This document shows positions 18,013-27,277 of a stretch of 56,992 nt of DNA, in pieces. Under the pieces are notes generated by a model that did no database searches, was not told the origin of the DNA, and saw only the letters and a list, made by a program, of their open reading frames with translations. The first letter of the stretch is position 1, and every line of letters begins with the position of its first letter. The DNA comes from Proteiniphilum sp. UBA5384. GTDB lineage: Bacteria > Bacteroidota > Bacteroidia > Bacteroidales > Dysgonomonadaceae. Location: NCBI RefSeq assembly GCF_002410825.1, contig NZ_DHOS01000067.1, positions 1-56,992 on the forward strand, given 5' to 3'. The translations under genes were made by a program, and so were the position numbers.

Positions 18013-19062
18013 ATGCACCTGAAAATGAAAATGAGTAAAAATAAATCGCCTGAAAAAAATTTGCGACACTATGAAGAGAAAATTTTACTAAAATATTTTC
18101 TTCGACACATTCATAACAACGAAGCGACCCAAAAGGAGAAAAATGTCATTGAGTTATTGAAGGAATCCTATGAGCCGGCAGGAGGCGTAAGAGAATTAAC
18201 TGACAAGGAATTAAAGAAAGCTATCGCCAGAAACCGGAAAGAAATCATGAGAAAAATTGGGACATCCCCTTCTTTCTCGAAAAAGAGTGTACGCCATGCT
18301 CTTTTAATTATAGGGAGCAGCGCTGCTGCAATAACTTTGCTTCTCATCGTATTGACATCACCATTTACGAAAGATTCTTCACGTATAAATACCACAACGG
18401 CACAAAACGAACTCCCGGTAATTGAGAGACAATTTATTACCGGCAATGAAATGAAAAAGATCGTACTACCCGACGGCTCCGCCATTTTCCTCAATCAGGG
18501 CACTACCGTCAGCCTGCGGCAGGGAAGATTTAATGCACATACCCGTGAAATATGGCTGGATGAAGGGGAAGCATTTTTCGAAGTAAAAAAAGAAGTAAAC
18601 AGGCCTTTTATTGTTCATATCCCCCATGGAGTCAGCACACAGGTATTAGGTACTTCCTTCAACATAAGAACATATGCTCAACTGGAAGAACAGGTAATAT
18701 CGGTCAATACGGGGCGCGTTCAGGTATATGATGAGAAAGAGAACATTATTCTGGATCCCAATTATAAAGTCTCTATTAAACAAGGCAATGAACTCATTTC
18801 CAGCAAAACAGATGCCGCAAACATATCAGCATGGCGGTCAAGAACAATTATGTTGGACCAGGCCACTATCCGAGAAGTGGCTTTCAGGTTAAAGCAAGCT
18901 TTTAATATTGACCTGATCTACAATCAGGCCGTAAGTGAAAACGAAAAGATAGTGACCTCATTTACCATGGATACACCACAAGAAGAAGTACTCACCACCA
19001 TCTGCAAATTATATAATGTTCATTATAAGAAAGATAATAACAGAGTTGAATTGATTAAATAA
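18013..19062 (+). CDS. FecR-like anti-sigma factor
   Basis: This 349-residue inner-membrane protein passes a ligand signal from the outer-membrane SusC to the ECF sigma factor. Residues about 1-90 are the cytoplasmic sigma-binding part. Residues about 94-117 (HALLIIGSSAAAITLLLIVLTS) form the single membrane helix. Residues about 140-245 are the periplasmic FecR domain (ERQFITGNEMKKIVLPDGS, VSLRQGRFNAHTREIWLDEGEAFFEV read in parts). The C-terminal residues about 275-345 match DUF4974 (DQATIREVAFRLKQAFNIDLIY). It is followed after 10 bp by the STN-containing SusC. The start could instead be Met 4 or Met 6. Confidence 0.93.
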   Translation: MHLKMKMSKNKSPEKNLRHYEEKILLKYFLRHIHNNEATQKEKNVIELLKESYEPAGGVRELTDKELKKAIARNRKEIMRKIGTSPSFSKKSVRHALLIIGSSAAAITLLLIVLTSPFTKDSSRINTTTAQNELPVIERQFITGNEMKKIVLPDGSAIFLNQGTTVSLRQGRFNAHTREIWLDEGEAFFEVKKEVNRPFIVHIPHGVSTQVLGTSFNIRTYAQLEEQVISVNTGRVQVYDEKENIILDPNYKVSIKQGNELISSKTDAANISAWRSRTIMLDQATIREVAFRLKQAFNIDLIYNQAVSENEKIVTSFTMDTPQEEVLTTICKLYNVHYKKDNNRVELIK

Positions 19063-19072
19063 GACAAAAATT

Positions 19073-22000
19073 ATGGGAATAAAAATGGATAAAATGCGAA
19101 GGATTATTCTCTCAGTCGCACTATTATGCTGGGTAGGCATTGGAAATTTGTCTGCCATGATACAGAATATCGCCAGTTTTCCGGCTGAGTCGATGCTGCA
19201 CAGGCTGGAACGGCTCAATGAAATAGGAAAGGCTACCGGACAGTCGGTATCGTACAATGCCACTGAAATTCAGAATGAAAATGCACCGGCATTCAATGCC
19301 GAGACCAACAATATGGAAGAATGGCTCTATAAATCACTGGGACAGTCAGAATTTACTTATGAAAAAAGAAACAATAATCACTATCTTGTAATCCGTAACA
19401 GACAGGCGAAGCCCGAACCTGAAGAAATACAACAGGTATCTGTGCTTTCCGGACGTGTGACGGATATTCAGAACGAACCCCTTATCGGTGTAAATATTGT
19501 AGAAAAAGGTACTTCGAACGGTACCGTGACTGATATAGACGGACGATATTCTTTATCCGTCCCTGCCGACGTAGTGATCGTATTCTCTTATATCGGATAC
19601 ACTACTCGGGAAACTCCCCGTAATGGACGGAATTTGATCGACATTGTACTCAACGAAGATTCCGAATTGCTTGAGGAGGTAGTCGTAGTTGGATATGGCA
19701 CACAACGAAAAATTAATTTGACCGGAGCCGTAGCCTCCCTTGATGGTAACACTTTAAGCGACAGGTCGGGTTATTCTGTAAGTCAAATGATTCAGGGAAA
19801 GGTGCCCGGTCTGACCATCACTCCTACGTCGGGACGCCCGGGTGCCGGATCAGGAATCAATATCAGGGGAGTAAACTCTATTAATAAAGGAAATCCCCTT
19901 GTGATTGTTGACGGTATAGAAGGTGATCTTGAAACCATTAACGCCAATGATATTGAGAGCATATCTGTGTTAAAAGATGCTTCGGCTTCAGCAATATATG
20001 GAGCAAGAGCAGCTTTTGGTGTAATTCTTGTGACTACCAAAGCCGGTGAAACAGGAAAGACCCAGATAAAATATAATGGACAGTTTGGTTGGTCAAAAAA
20101 CACCACCTCCACCGATTATGAAACCAGAGGATATTATTCTGTCTATTTAAATGATCTGTTTTGGAGATCCTATGCAGGTAATTCCTATACTTTATACAAT
20201 GAAGACGATTATAACGAATTGTGGATTAGAAGAAACGATAAAGTAGAGAATCCAGAAAGACCATGGGTAGTAATAGACCAACGCGATGGTCGCGACTCCT
20301 ACACCTATTATGGCAATACCGATTGGTATGGTTACCTATATAACAGAACACGCCCTTCAATGAATCACAATATATCATTAAGAGGAGGAACGGAAACTGC
20401 TTCTTATTTTGTATCAATAGGCTATCATCAATCCGATGGTATCATGAAAACCAATACCGACAGGTATAGAAAATTTGACTTCAGGGCTAAGATGAACTTC
20501 AAGATCAACGAAAAAATGGACTTCTCTACCAATGTCAGCTATTTGAATAATTCGTACAAGTACCCCGGTGTGGGAGGGGTAAACACAGCCTTCTCACTGG
20601 ACAAAGTGCATGGTCTCGCCAGTATCGTCCCGGAAAATCCGGATGGATCGATGGTATATTCAACCTCTTTATCGAGATATGTAGTCATGGACGGACTACC
20701 CCTTGTACTGAAAAATCCGGGGAATAAGAATGAAGATAAAAGGGATCAGACATCTTTAATCGGTGAATACACCTATCGCCCTATTGAAGGATTGCAATTA
20801 AAAACTAATTTTAATTACCGGTATAATAGCCAAGGATTTATGAACCGGCAAACCAATGGGGTTTATTCCAAGTATCCGGGAGTAAAAGAAACATTAACTA
20901 CCGGACGTTTTGAGGATAAGCTTTATGAAAGGATAAACACCCATAACTATTATGCTTTCAACGCCTTCAGCACATATACCAAATCATTGGCAGAGAAGAA
21001 TAATTTTCAATTGATGTTGGGTTATAACTGGGAAAAACAGACCTACAAGGACCTCAAAGCAACGGGGTGGAACCTGACGGATGATTCGTTAAGTGACCTG
21101 AACCTTGTAGGACAGGATGCAGACGGCAACAAGCGTACTGAAGTAGGCGGTGGTTATAACGAATTCTCTATCATGGGTTTCTTCGGACGATTGAACTACA
21201 ATTATGACGGTAAATATCTTTTTGAATTCAGCGGGAGATATGACGGCACCTCACGCTTTAGACGGGATAACAGGTGGGCATTCAGTCCTTCGGCATCAGC
21301 CGGATGGAGAATCAGTGAAGAAGAATTTTTTGGAGGAGCTAAAAAATGGCTCGAAGATGTGAAAATAAGACTCTCTTACGGAACATTGGGAAATCAGCAA
21401 GTGGGTTATTATGATCATTTAAGGTTGATTACTATCGAAACCCAGAATAATTATCTGTTTGGTGGTGATAACAAACCCGTACAGGCCAAAATCGGCGCCC
21501 CCACCACTGCTGATTTAACTTGGGAGAAAGCCATACACTACAATGCGGGAGTAGACATGTCAACCCTAAGGAACAGGCTGAATTTCACGGGTGATTTTTA
21601 TATCAGGGATACCAAAGATATGCTCGGGGAAAGCGTTGCATTACCAGGAGTATACGGTGCTTCTGCACCACGTGCCAATTCGGCCGACCTCCGCTCCAGG
21701 GGATATGAACTGACCCTCAGTTGGCGGGATTCCCACACGGTATTGGGCGAAAAACTATCCTATGGAGTTACACTGACATTTAATGATTATATTAGTTTTA
21801 TTACTAAGTATGACAATCCTGATAAATCTTTTGCTAAAAAACATTATAAAGGAAAACGCCTGGGAGAAATCTGGGGTTACAGGGTCGGAGGACTGTTCGC
21901 TTCGGATGAAGAGGCTGCCCAATATACTTCTGTAGTAGATCAAAGTTATGTAAACGAAATCATCCTTCAATCCCCGGGACCGGAAGGAAAGCCAAGAGGT

Positions 22001-22639
22001 GGTGATCTTAAGTTCCTGGATCTTGATGGAGATAACATAATCCTGCCGGGGACTTCGGTGAATAACCCGAGAGACCAGGTTATTATTGGTAATTCAGAAC
22101 CAAGGTATCATTATGGCGCTACATTTAATGCGTCGTGGTATGGTATGGATTTTTCAGCGTTCTTTCAAGGAATAGGTAAGAGGGACTGGTATCCGGAACC
22201 CAATACTATGGCGTTCTGGCACATGTATGCCCGTCCCTATGCGACTTACATACCCAAAAACTTCCACACACAATTCTGGACTGAGGAAAACCCCGGTGCA
22301 TACTTCCCCCGCCCCAGAGGATATACGGCGCTTCAAGGAAGCAAAAGGCAACTTACTGCAGTGAATGACAGATATCTTCAAAGTCTGGCTTACCTCCGGT
22401 TAAAAAATCTTACGATTGGATATACTTTGCCCAAAAGGTGGACAAAAGCAGCAAAAATCGAGAACATGAGGATATACATTACCGGAGAGAATCTGGTAAC
22501 CTGGTCCCCCGGACTTAAATCAGATTACATTGACCCCGAATCGGTAGTAACGAACAGTATTTATGGAGACGAAAGCAATCTCGCACGGAATTATCCCTGG
22601 TCAAAAACATATACTGTGGGAATTGATATAAGCTTCTAA
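19073..22639 (+). CDS. SusC/RagA-family TonB-dependent transporter with N-terminal STN signalling domain
   Basis: This 1188-residue outer-membrane transporter also senses its ligand. After a signal peptide (about residues 1-28, ending LSAM) comes an STN (secretin/TonB N-terminal) domain at about 40-110, which contacts the FecR protein in the periplasm. A CarboxypepD_reg-like domain follows at about 127-205 (SGRVTDIQNEPLIGVNIVEKG). A TonB-box-like LEEVVVVGYGTQRKINLTGAV precedes the plug, with ISVLKDASASAIYGARAAFGVIL at about 295-318. The rest is beta-barrel ending in VGIDISF. The STN domain is present here and absent from the SusC at 7182-10310, matching the different regulators of the two loci. 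Start may be Met 5 or Met 8. Confidence 0.96.
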   Translation: MGIKMDKMRRIILSVALLCWVGIGNLSAMIQNIASFPAESMLHRLERLNEIGKATGQSVSYNATEIQNENAPAFNAETNNMEEWLYKSLGQSEFTYEKRNNNHYLVIRNRQAKPEPEEIQQVSVLSGRVTDIQNEPLIGVNIVEKGTSNGTVTDIDGRYSLSVPADVVIVFSYIGYTTRETPRNGRNLIDIVLNEDSELLEEVVVVGYGTQRKINLTGAVASLDGNTLSDRSGYSVSQMIQGKVPGLTITPTSGRPGAGSGINIRGVNSINKGNPLVIVDGIEGDLETINANDIESISVLKDASASAIYGARAAFGVILVTTKAGETGKTQIKYNGQFGWSKNTTSTDYETRGYYSVYLNDLFWRSYAGNSYTLYNEDDYNELWIRRNDKVENPERPWVVIDQRDGRDSYTYYGNTDWYGYLYNRTRPSMNHNISLRGGTETASYFVSIGYHQSDGIMKTNTDRYRKFDFRAKMNFKINEKMDFSTNVSYLNNSYKYPGVGGVNTAFSLDKVHGLASIVPENPDGSMVYSTSLSRYVVMDGLPLVLKNPGNKNEDKRDQTSLIGEYTYRPIEGLQLKTNFNYRYNSQGFMNRQTNGVYSKYPGVKETLTTGRFEDKLYERINTHNYYAFNAFSTYTKSLAEKNNFQLMLGYNWEKQTYKDLKATGWNLTDDSLSDLNLVGQDADGNKRTEVGGGYNEFSIMGFFGRLNYNYDGKYLFEFSGRYDGTSRFRRDNRWAFSPSASAGWRISEEEFFGGAKKWLEDVKIRLSYGTLGNQQVGYYDHLRLITIETQNNYLFGGDNKPVQAKIGAPTTADLTWEKAIHYNAGVDMSTLRNRLNFTGDFYIRDTKDMLGESVALPGVYGASAPRANSADLRSRGYELTLSWRDSHTVLGEKLSYGVTLTFNDYISFITKYDNPDKSFAKKHYKGKRLGEIWGYRVGGLFASDEEAAQYTSVVDQSYVNEIILQSPGPEGKPRGGDLKFLDLDGDNIILPGTSVNNPRDQVIIGNSEPRYHYGATFNASWYGMDFSAFFQGIGKRDWYPEPNTMAFWHMYARPYATYIPKNFHTQFWTEENPGAYFPRPRGYTALQGSKRQLTAVNDRYLQSLAYLRLKNLTIGYTLPKRWTKAAKIENMRIYITGENLVTWSPGLKSDYIDPESVVTNSIYGDESNLARNYPWSKTYTVGIDISF

Positions 22640-22741
22640 CTAAAAAACGATTGTAAAGATGAAACGAGCATAAAATGATTTCAACCCAGTTCATAATTAT
22701 CGCAAGTTCCATTACAGCAAAATAAAAAATAAAATAATCGT

Positions 22742-24529
22742 ATGAAAACATTGATTAAAAATCGACTGCCACTCTCTATATTCACACTTGCACTGATACT
22801 GAGTGTAGCATCATGTAACGATGCGTTGGATGTAATGCCAAAGGACAGGAAGATTCCTGAAAATTACTTCAGGAATGAGAATGAATTGCAAATGTTCAGC
22901 AATAAATTTTACACACAACTTCCGGATGAAGCAGCCATTATAAGGGAGGGGGTGGATCATATTGCAAAGAGCGATATGAGCGACGAACTCAAAGGAACCC
23001 GTATTATTCCCGGATCAGGAAGCGGTTGGACATGGACACAATTGCGGGATATCAATACCTTATTGGAATATTCGGTCAATTGTCCCGATCGGGATGTACG
23101 AAATAAATATAATGCGGTTGCGCGTTTTTTCAGGGCTTATTTCTATTTCGAAAAAGTGAAACGTTTTGGAGATGTACCATGGTACGACACTCAATTGGCT
23201 TCAAACGATCCGGAACTGAAGAAACCCCAAGACTCACGTGAATTTATCATGGCTAAAATGATGGAAGACCTCGATTTTGCCATTCAATATCTTCCCGCTC
23301 AAAAAGAATTGTATAAGATTACCAAATGGACTGCACTTTCCTTAAAATCAAGAGTTTGTCTTTTTGAAGGGACATTCAGAAAATATCACGAACTGACGAT
23401 AGAAGGCGTTGGATACGAATATTATCTGGAACAGGCTGTGAAAGCAAGTGAAGATTTTATCAACCAGAGTGGCTACGGACTTTATAAAGGAGATACTAAA
23501 ACAGTATACAGAGATTTGTTTGCATCATTGAATGCCCGCGGAGAAGAAATTATCCTGGCAAGGAATTACAATAAGTCGTTAGGCCAGGCTCACAACGCCA
23601 ACTTTTATACGTTGGGCTCTACTTACGGCAGGCCGGGGCTCACCAAACGGATGGTGAACAGCTATTTAATGACAGATGGATCCCGTTTCACGGATAAAGA
23701 TGGCTATGAAACTTACAGTTTCGCAGAAGAGACTAAAGATCGCGATCCCCGTTTGTCACAAACCATCAGAACACCGGGATACACACGTATCGGAGGAACG
23801 ACCTCACTTGCTCCGGATTTGCTAACCAGTGTAACAGGTTATCAACCCATCAAATATGTAATGGAAACTAAATATGACGGACCCAATACCGAGAGCGAAT
23901 GTGACTTGCCTATCTTCCGGACAGCCGAGGTATATCTGAATCTCGCAGAAGCAAAAGCCGAATTGGGCACACTCACCCAAGGTGATTTGGATAAAACAAT
24001 AGGCCAACTCAGGGCTCGTGTAGGCATGCCGGCACTGGATATGGCTGAAGCCAATACAAATCCCGACCCTTATCTGATGGATACCAAAACAGGTTACCCG
24101 CAGGTAAAAGGGCAGAACCAGGGAGTTATCCTGGAAATAAGGAGAGAACGGACCATCGAACTTATTATGGAAGGATTCCGCTACTACGACATGATGAGAT
24201 GGAAAGAGGGTAAAACCTTCGAATCTGATTATTACGGAATATATATACCCGGTCTTGGACTCTATGACCTGGATGGCGATGGGAAAGACGATGTATACTT
24301 TTACAAAGGATCTCAACCAACCATTCCCGCCGGTGTCCTCGGACGAAAGGTGGACGAAGAAACTTTCCTTTCCAATGGAGAGAGTGGATATATATCTCCC
24401 TATGAAAACTTTGTGGCAAAATGGAACGAAGAGAGGGATTATTTATATCCCATACCTACCGACGAAAGACAATTAACGAATGGGAACCTGAAACAAAACC
24501 CCGGATGGAATGACGGGTTGGAATTTTAA
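22742..24529 (+). CDS. SusD/RagB-like nutrient-binding lipoprotein
   Basis: This 595-residue SusD partner has an SPII signal (LSVASCNDALDVMPKD, Cys 25). The conserved N-terminal helix segment VARFFRAYFYFEKVKRFGDVPW lies at about 125-147. The C-terminal signatures are RTAEVYLNLAEAKAELG and RRERTIELIMEGFRYYDMMRWKEG (about 470-493, read in parts). It ends with the usual PIPTDERQLTNGNLKQNPGW. An EF-hand-like calcium loop (YDLDGDGKDDVYFY) lies near residue 510. It follows susC by 102 bp and precedes the phosphodiesterase-fold gene by 26 bp. The substrate is unknown, and there is no glycosidase in this operon to suggest one. Confidence 0.95.
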   Translation: MKTLIKNRLPLSIFTLALILSVASCNDALDVMPKDRKIPENYFRNENELQMFSNKFYTQLPDEAAIIREGVDHIAKSDMSDELKGTRIIPGSGSGWTWTQLRDINTLLEYSVNCPDRDVRNKYNAVARFFRAYFYFEKVKRFGDVPWYDTQLASNDPELKKPQDSREFIMAKMMEDLDFAIQYLPAQKELYKITKWTALSLKSRVCLFEGTFRKYHELTIEGVGYEYYLEQAVKASEDFINQSGYGLYKGDTKTVYRDLFASLNARGEEIILARNYNKSLGQAHNANFYTLGSTYGRPGLTKRMVNSYLMTDGSRFTDKDGYETYSFAEETKDRDPRLSQTIRTPGYTRIGGTTSLAPDLLTSVTGYQPIKYVMETKYDGPNTESECDLPIFRTAEVYLNLAEAKAELGTLTQGDLDKTIGQLRARVGMPALDMAEANTNPDPYLMDTKTGYPQVKGQNQGVILEIRRERTIELIMEGFRYYDMMRWKEGKTFESDYYGIYIPGLGLYDLDGDGKDDVYFYKGSQPTIPAGVLGRKVDEETFLSNGESGYISPYENFVAKWNEERDYLYPIPTDERQLTNGNLKQNPGWNDGLEF

Positions 24530-24555
24530 TAACAACATATAAATAAAGTAATGCA

Positions 24556-25419
24556 ATGAGAAATAATATAAGATTCTATATTCTTTCAGCGCTATCAGCA
24601 CTTGTGTGCTTTAGCGCTTGCGGTAACAGTGACAAAGATATGGATTTCGAAATACCGCCCCATATCAAGAATGTAAAAAAGCCGGAAGGCGCCATCCGGT
24701 TAATGACTTATAACGTGCTCCGGTTTGTGTATGACAAGGGTAACCCTTACAACTACCAAACTATTGCCAATATGGTGAACGAAAAAGAAGCTGATGCTGT
24801 ATGTATCAACGAATTGGATAAAAACACCACCCGGTCAAGAGGCGACTACCAACTCGAGATATTTGCGCAAGCCCTGGGTAATTGGGATTTTGAATTTGGC
24901 AGTGCCATGCCTTACTCTGCTGGCGACTATGGAGAAGGGATTGCGACCAAAGAAAAAGCGGTAAGGAAATTTTCAGTCCCCCTTCCTATTGGTGTGGGGG
25001 CGGAACCACGCGTATTGGTGGTGATGGAGATGGAAGATTACGTAATTGCTACAACCCATCTGGATCATGTGAGTTCAGTAGCCCAGATCGATCAGGTAAG
25101 AACCATTACTACGGCTATAGAGGAGCAGTATAAAGAATCGGACAAGCCGGTCTTCCTGGGAGGCGACCTCAATGCCAAGCCGGATAGTGAAACAATAGCA
25201 CTTTTCAAAGAAAACTGGATCCTGCTTTCCGGTACACAACCCACATTCCCTTCACATAATCCCAGCAGCTGTATCGATTATATATTTCAATACAACAATG
25301 GGGTAAAATGTGAAGTATTACATGCAGAGGTAATAAGATTCCTCAAATCAGGAAATCCGGCAACTGCATCAGACCACTTACCTGTCATTGTAGACGTAAA
25401 GATTATAGGAAGGGAATAA
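24556..25419 (+). CDS. Endonuclease/exonuclease/phosphatase-fold lipoprotein
   Basis: This 287-residue lipoprotein has a signal ending CFSAC (Cys 22). The mature part has every motif of the EEP fold in order: RLMTYNVLRF (metal-binding Asn), CINELDK (metal-binding Glu), TTHLDHVSS (catalytic His), GGDLNAKPDS (Asp/Asn), SCIDYIF and ASDHLPVIVDV (Asp-His at the C-terminus). Enzymes of this fold cut phosphodiester or phosphomonoester bonds in DNA, RNA, sphingomyelin or inositol phosphates. It is 26 bp downstream of susD and would sit on the outer membrane or in the periplasm, acting on the imported substrate. The metal and catalytic residues look intact. The target could be nucleic acid, a phospholipid head group or a phosphorylated glycan; sequence alone does not decide. 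Confidence 0.9.
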   Translation: MRNNIRFYILSALSALVCFSACGNSDKDMDFEIPPHIKNVKKPEGAIRLMTYNVLRFVYDKGNPYNYQTIANMVNEKEADAVCINELDKNTTRSRGDYQLEIFAQALGNWDFEFGSAMPYSAGDYGEGIATKEKAVRKFSVPLPIGVGAEPRVLVVMEMEDYVIATTHLDHVSSVAQIDQVRTITTAIEEQYKESDKPVFLGGDLNAKPDSETIALFKENWILLSGTQPTFPSHNPSSCIDYIFQYNNGVKCEVLHAEVIRFLKSGNPATASDHLPVIVDVKIIGRE

Positions 25420-25452
25420 TAGGTGCGCCTTAATATAAAACAGAAGAATCAT

Positions 25453-27219
25453 ATGAACAGAAATACAATATTAAACTTCATCCTTGGTATAGTACTGATC
25501 AGTACAATCATAGGCTGTAATGATGATAAGAATATATATGAGACAGGGCAAAAGAAGGTATCACTGATCGCAACGGATGAAGGCAATGAGATAGAAGTCG
25601 TTGTGGATCCCGCCAAGCAGAACAGGATCACACTGCAAGCCCAAATAGATCAATCCAGTGCCTTTGGGATTGTTGTTGGCGTAGAGGCCAAATCCAACCT
25701 GATAGAGGAGTATAATAAAAAACATCAAACCAATTATCTGGAACTCCCTCCCAGTGCTTATTCCATTGAGGTGGCTGAATTTATATTTCCCAAATATAGT
25801 AATGTTTCATCTCACGTAAATATTTCCCTGACTTCTACAGGAATGCAGGATGACATTACTTATTTATTACCCGTACAAATGATTCTGATCAGCGGGGATG
25901 AGAATGCCTCGATAGATCCGTCACAAGATGTGATGTACCTTGTGGTATCCAGACTACCACCCCCAAAACTGATCCATCTTGAAGACGTTGAATTGACGAC
26001 AGAGATAGGACCGGATAAGAAGAACTGGTTTGCCGCTTATGCAACAAACAGCGAAGGAGAGCATACATTTACTATTGAAGAAGCCGCAGAGCAATCGCAG
26101 ATGATGGATTTTGTGCTTCTGAAACATGGTACAAACCTACGGTTGCATCCATCCATTATAGGATGGCAGCATGGGGGTGATTATATGAGATATGTCCTAC
26201 CTTATATCAAAGGGTTCGAAAAATTGACGATGACCACCAATATGAATAAGTTGTACACCACATCACTGTTCAATGAGATAAATACTACCGAAGAATTGAT
26301 CAACAAAATAGCTGAATTGACAAAGACGGATAAATATAATTTCAACGCATCGGACAGGATGACCAGCCACAACTTACAAAGTCAGATAAGCGGAGAGGAT
26401 CGGGTTCTTATTCAAGGATGGGGTCCGAGAATCGGTCAGAATGAGCAATACTCACTACTGTACATCAAAGAAGTCACTTCTCTCCCCGGAGGAGAATATA
26501 CAATAAAATTTGACATAAAATATGTCGATCATGATATCAGGAGCGAAGTGGCCAACGTAAGCGGACAAAACGTGGTAATAGACAATCCCGGCTATGATCC
26601 ATCCAATGAAATTATGGAATACAAAGGGGTTGAACTTACCACGGAAATCGGGACCGGCAAGAAAAACTGGTTCTCTGCCTATGCCGATAAAAACATGGTC
26701 GCTTTCACCCAGGAAGAAGCCAAGACAAAATCCCAGATGATGGATTTCACGGTAGTTATTGATAAACCCGATGAGATAAAACTTTACTCGGCCTATATCG
26801 GCGTTAAGGATGCCAATTATAAGGATCGTATTGCGCCTTATACCCAAGGTTTCTCCAAGTTAACCTATTTAATGATAGGTGGATGGAGAGAGGGGTCAGC
26901 TGACGCGACAAAACCGGAACATTACGATGGTGTGACCGACGTGAATTCCCTCACAAGTTTAATTGATTTTTACAGCAAAACTTATGCATATCCCTGGGGA
27001 GCCGATAGAGTGCTTAGCGATAAGTTGGCCAAAAACGCTGTCGGTGTTATTGGCTGGGGACATAAAGTAAAATTCAACAACAGATTTGGAATTTATATTG
27101 TACGTGACATTCAACCTACTACAGGAGGGAATTATAAGGTGGTATTGGATATCAAGGTTCCAAAGTCGGACGCAAGAACTCCCAATAATGACAGTACGGT
27201 TGCCAACACTGTCAATTAA
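25453..27219 (+). CDS. SusE/F-like lipoprotein: DUF1735-type N-terminus plus two copies of an unknown domain
   Basis: The start is placed at MNRNTILNF, giving a lipoprotein signal with the lipobox at IIGCNDD; the upstream in-frame ATG adds ten charged residues. Length is 588 residues. Residues about 25-165 resemble DUF1735, the Ig-like N-terminal domain of BT_3987-type surface proteins (AFGIVVGVEAKSN, YLLPVQMILISGD). Two related units of about 200 residues follow, starting near residues 176 and 390. Each begins with VELTTEIG, then KKNWFxAYA and SQMMDF, and ends with a GWGxxxxxNxxY-x-YI-x7-GGxY segment. I do not recognise the repeated unit. It is the last gene of the operon, before a strong terminator. 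A surface binding role for the same ligand as SusC/SusD is inferred. Confidence 0.8.
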   Translation: MNRNTILNFILGIVLISTIIGCNDDKNIYETGQKKVSLIATDEGNEIEVVVDPAKQNRITLQAQIDQSSAFGIVVGVEAKSNLIEEYNKKHQTNYLELPPSAYSIEVAEFIFPKYSNVSSHVNISLTSTGMQDDITYLLPVQMILISGDENASIDPSQDVMYLVVSRLPPPKLIHLEDVELTTEIGPDKKNWFAAYATNSEGEHTFTIEEAAEQSQMMDFVLLKHGTNLRLHPSIIGWQHGGDYMRYVLPYIKGFEKLTMTTNMNKLYTTSLFNEINTTEELINKIAELTKTDKYNFNASDRMTSHNLQSQISGEDRVLIQGWGPRIGQNEQYSLLYIKEVTSLPGGEYTIKFDIKYVDHDIRSEVANVSGQNVVIDNPGYDPSNEIMEYKGVELTTEIGTGKKNWFSAYADKNMVAFTQEEAKTKSQMMDFTVVIDKPDEIKLYSAYIGVKDANYKDRIAPYTQGFSKLTYLMIGGWREGSADATKPEHYDGVTDVNSLTSLIDFYSKTYAYPWGADRVLSDKLAKNAVGVIGWGHKVKFNNRFGIYIVRDIQPTTGGNYKVVLDIKVPKSDARTPNNDSTVANTVN

Positions 27220-27240
27220 TCAGTTGAATATATGAGAATA

Positions 27241-27272
27241 AAAGAGGCTGTCCCTTGCGAAACAGCCTCTTT
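27241..27272. terminator. Bidirectional terminator between the second Sus locus and phoR
   Basis: AAAGAGGCTGT (27241-27251) and ACAGCCTCTTT (27262-27272) form a perfect 11-bp stem with a 10-base loop. A/T runs on both sides let it end transcripts from both convergent operons. Confidence 0.9.
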
Positions 27273-27277
27273 TATGT

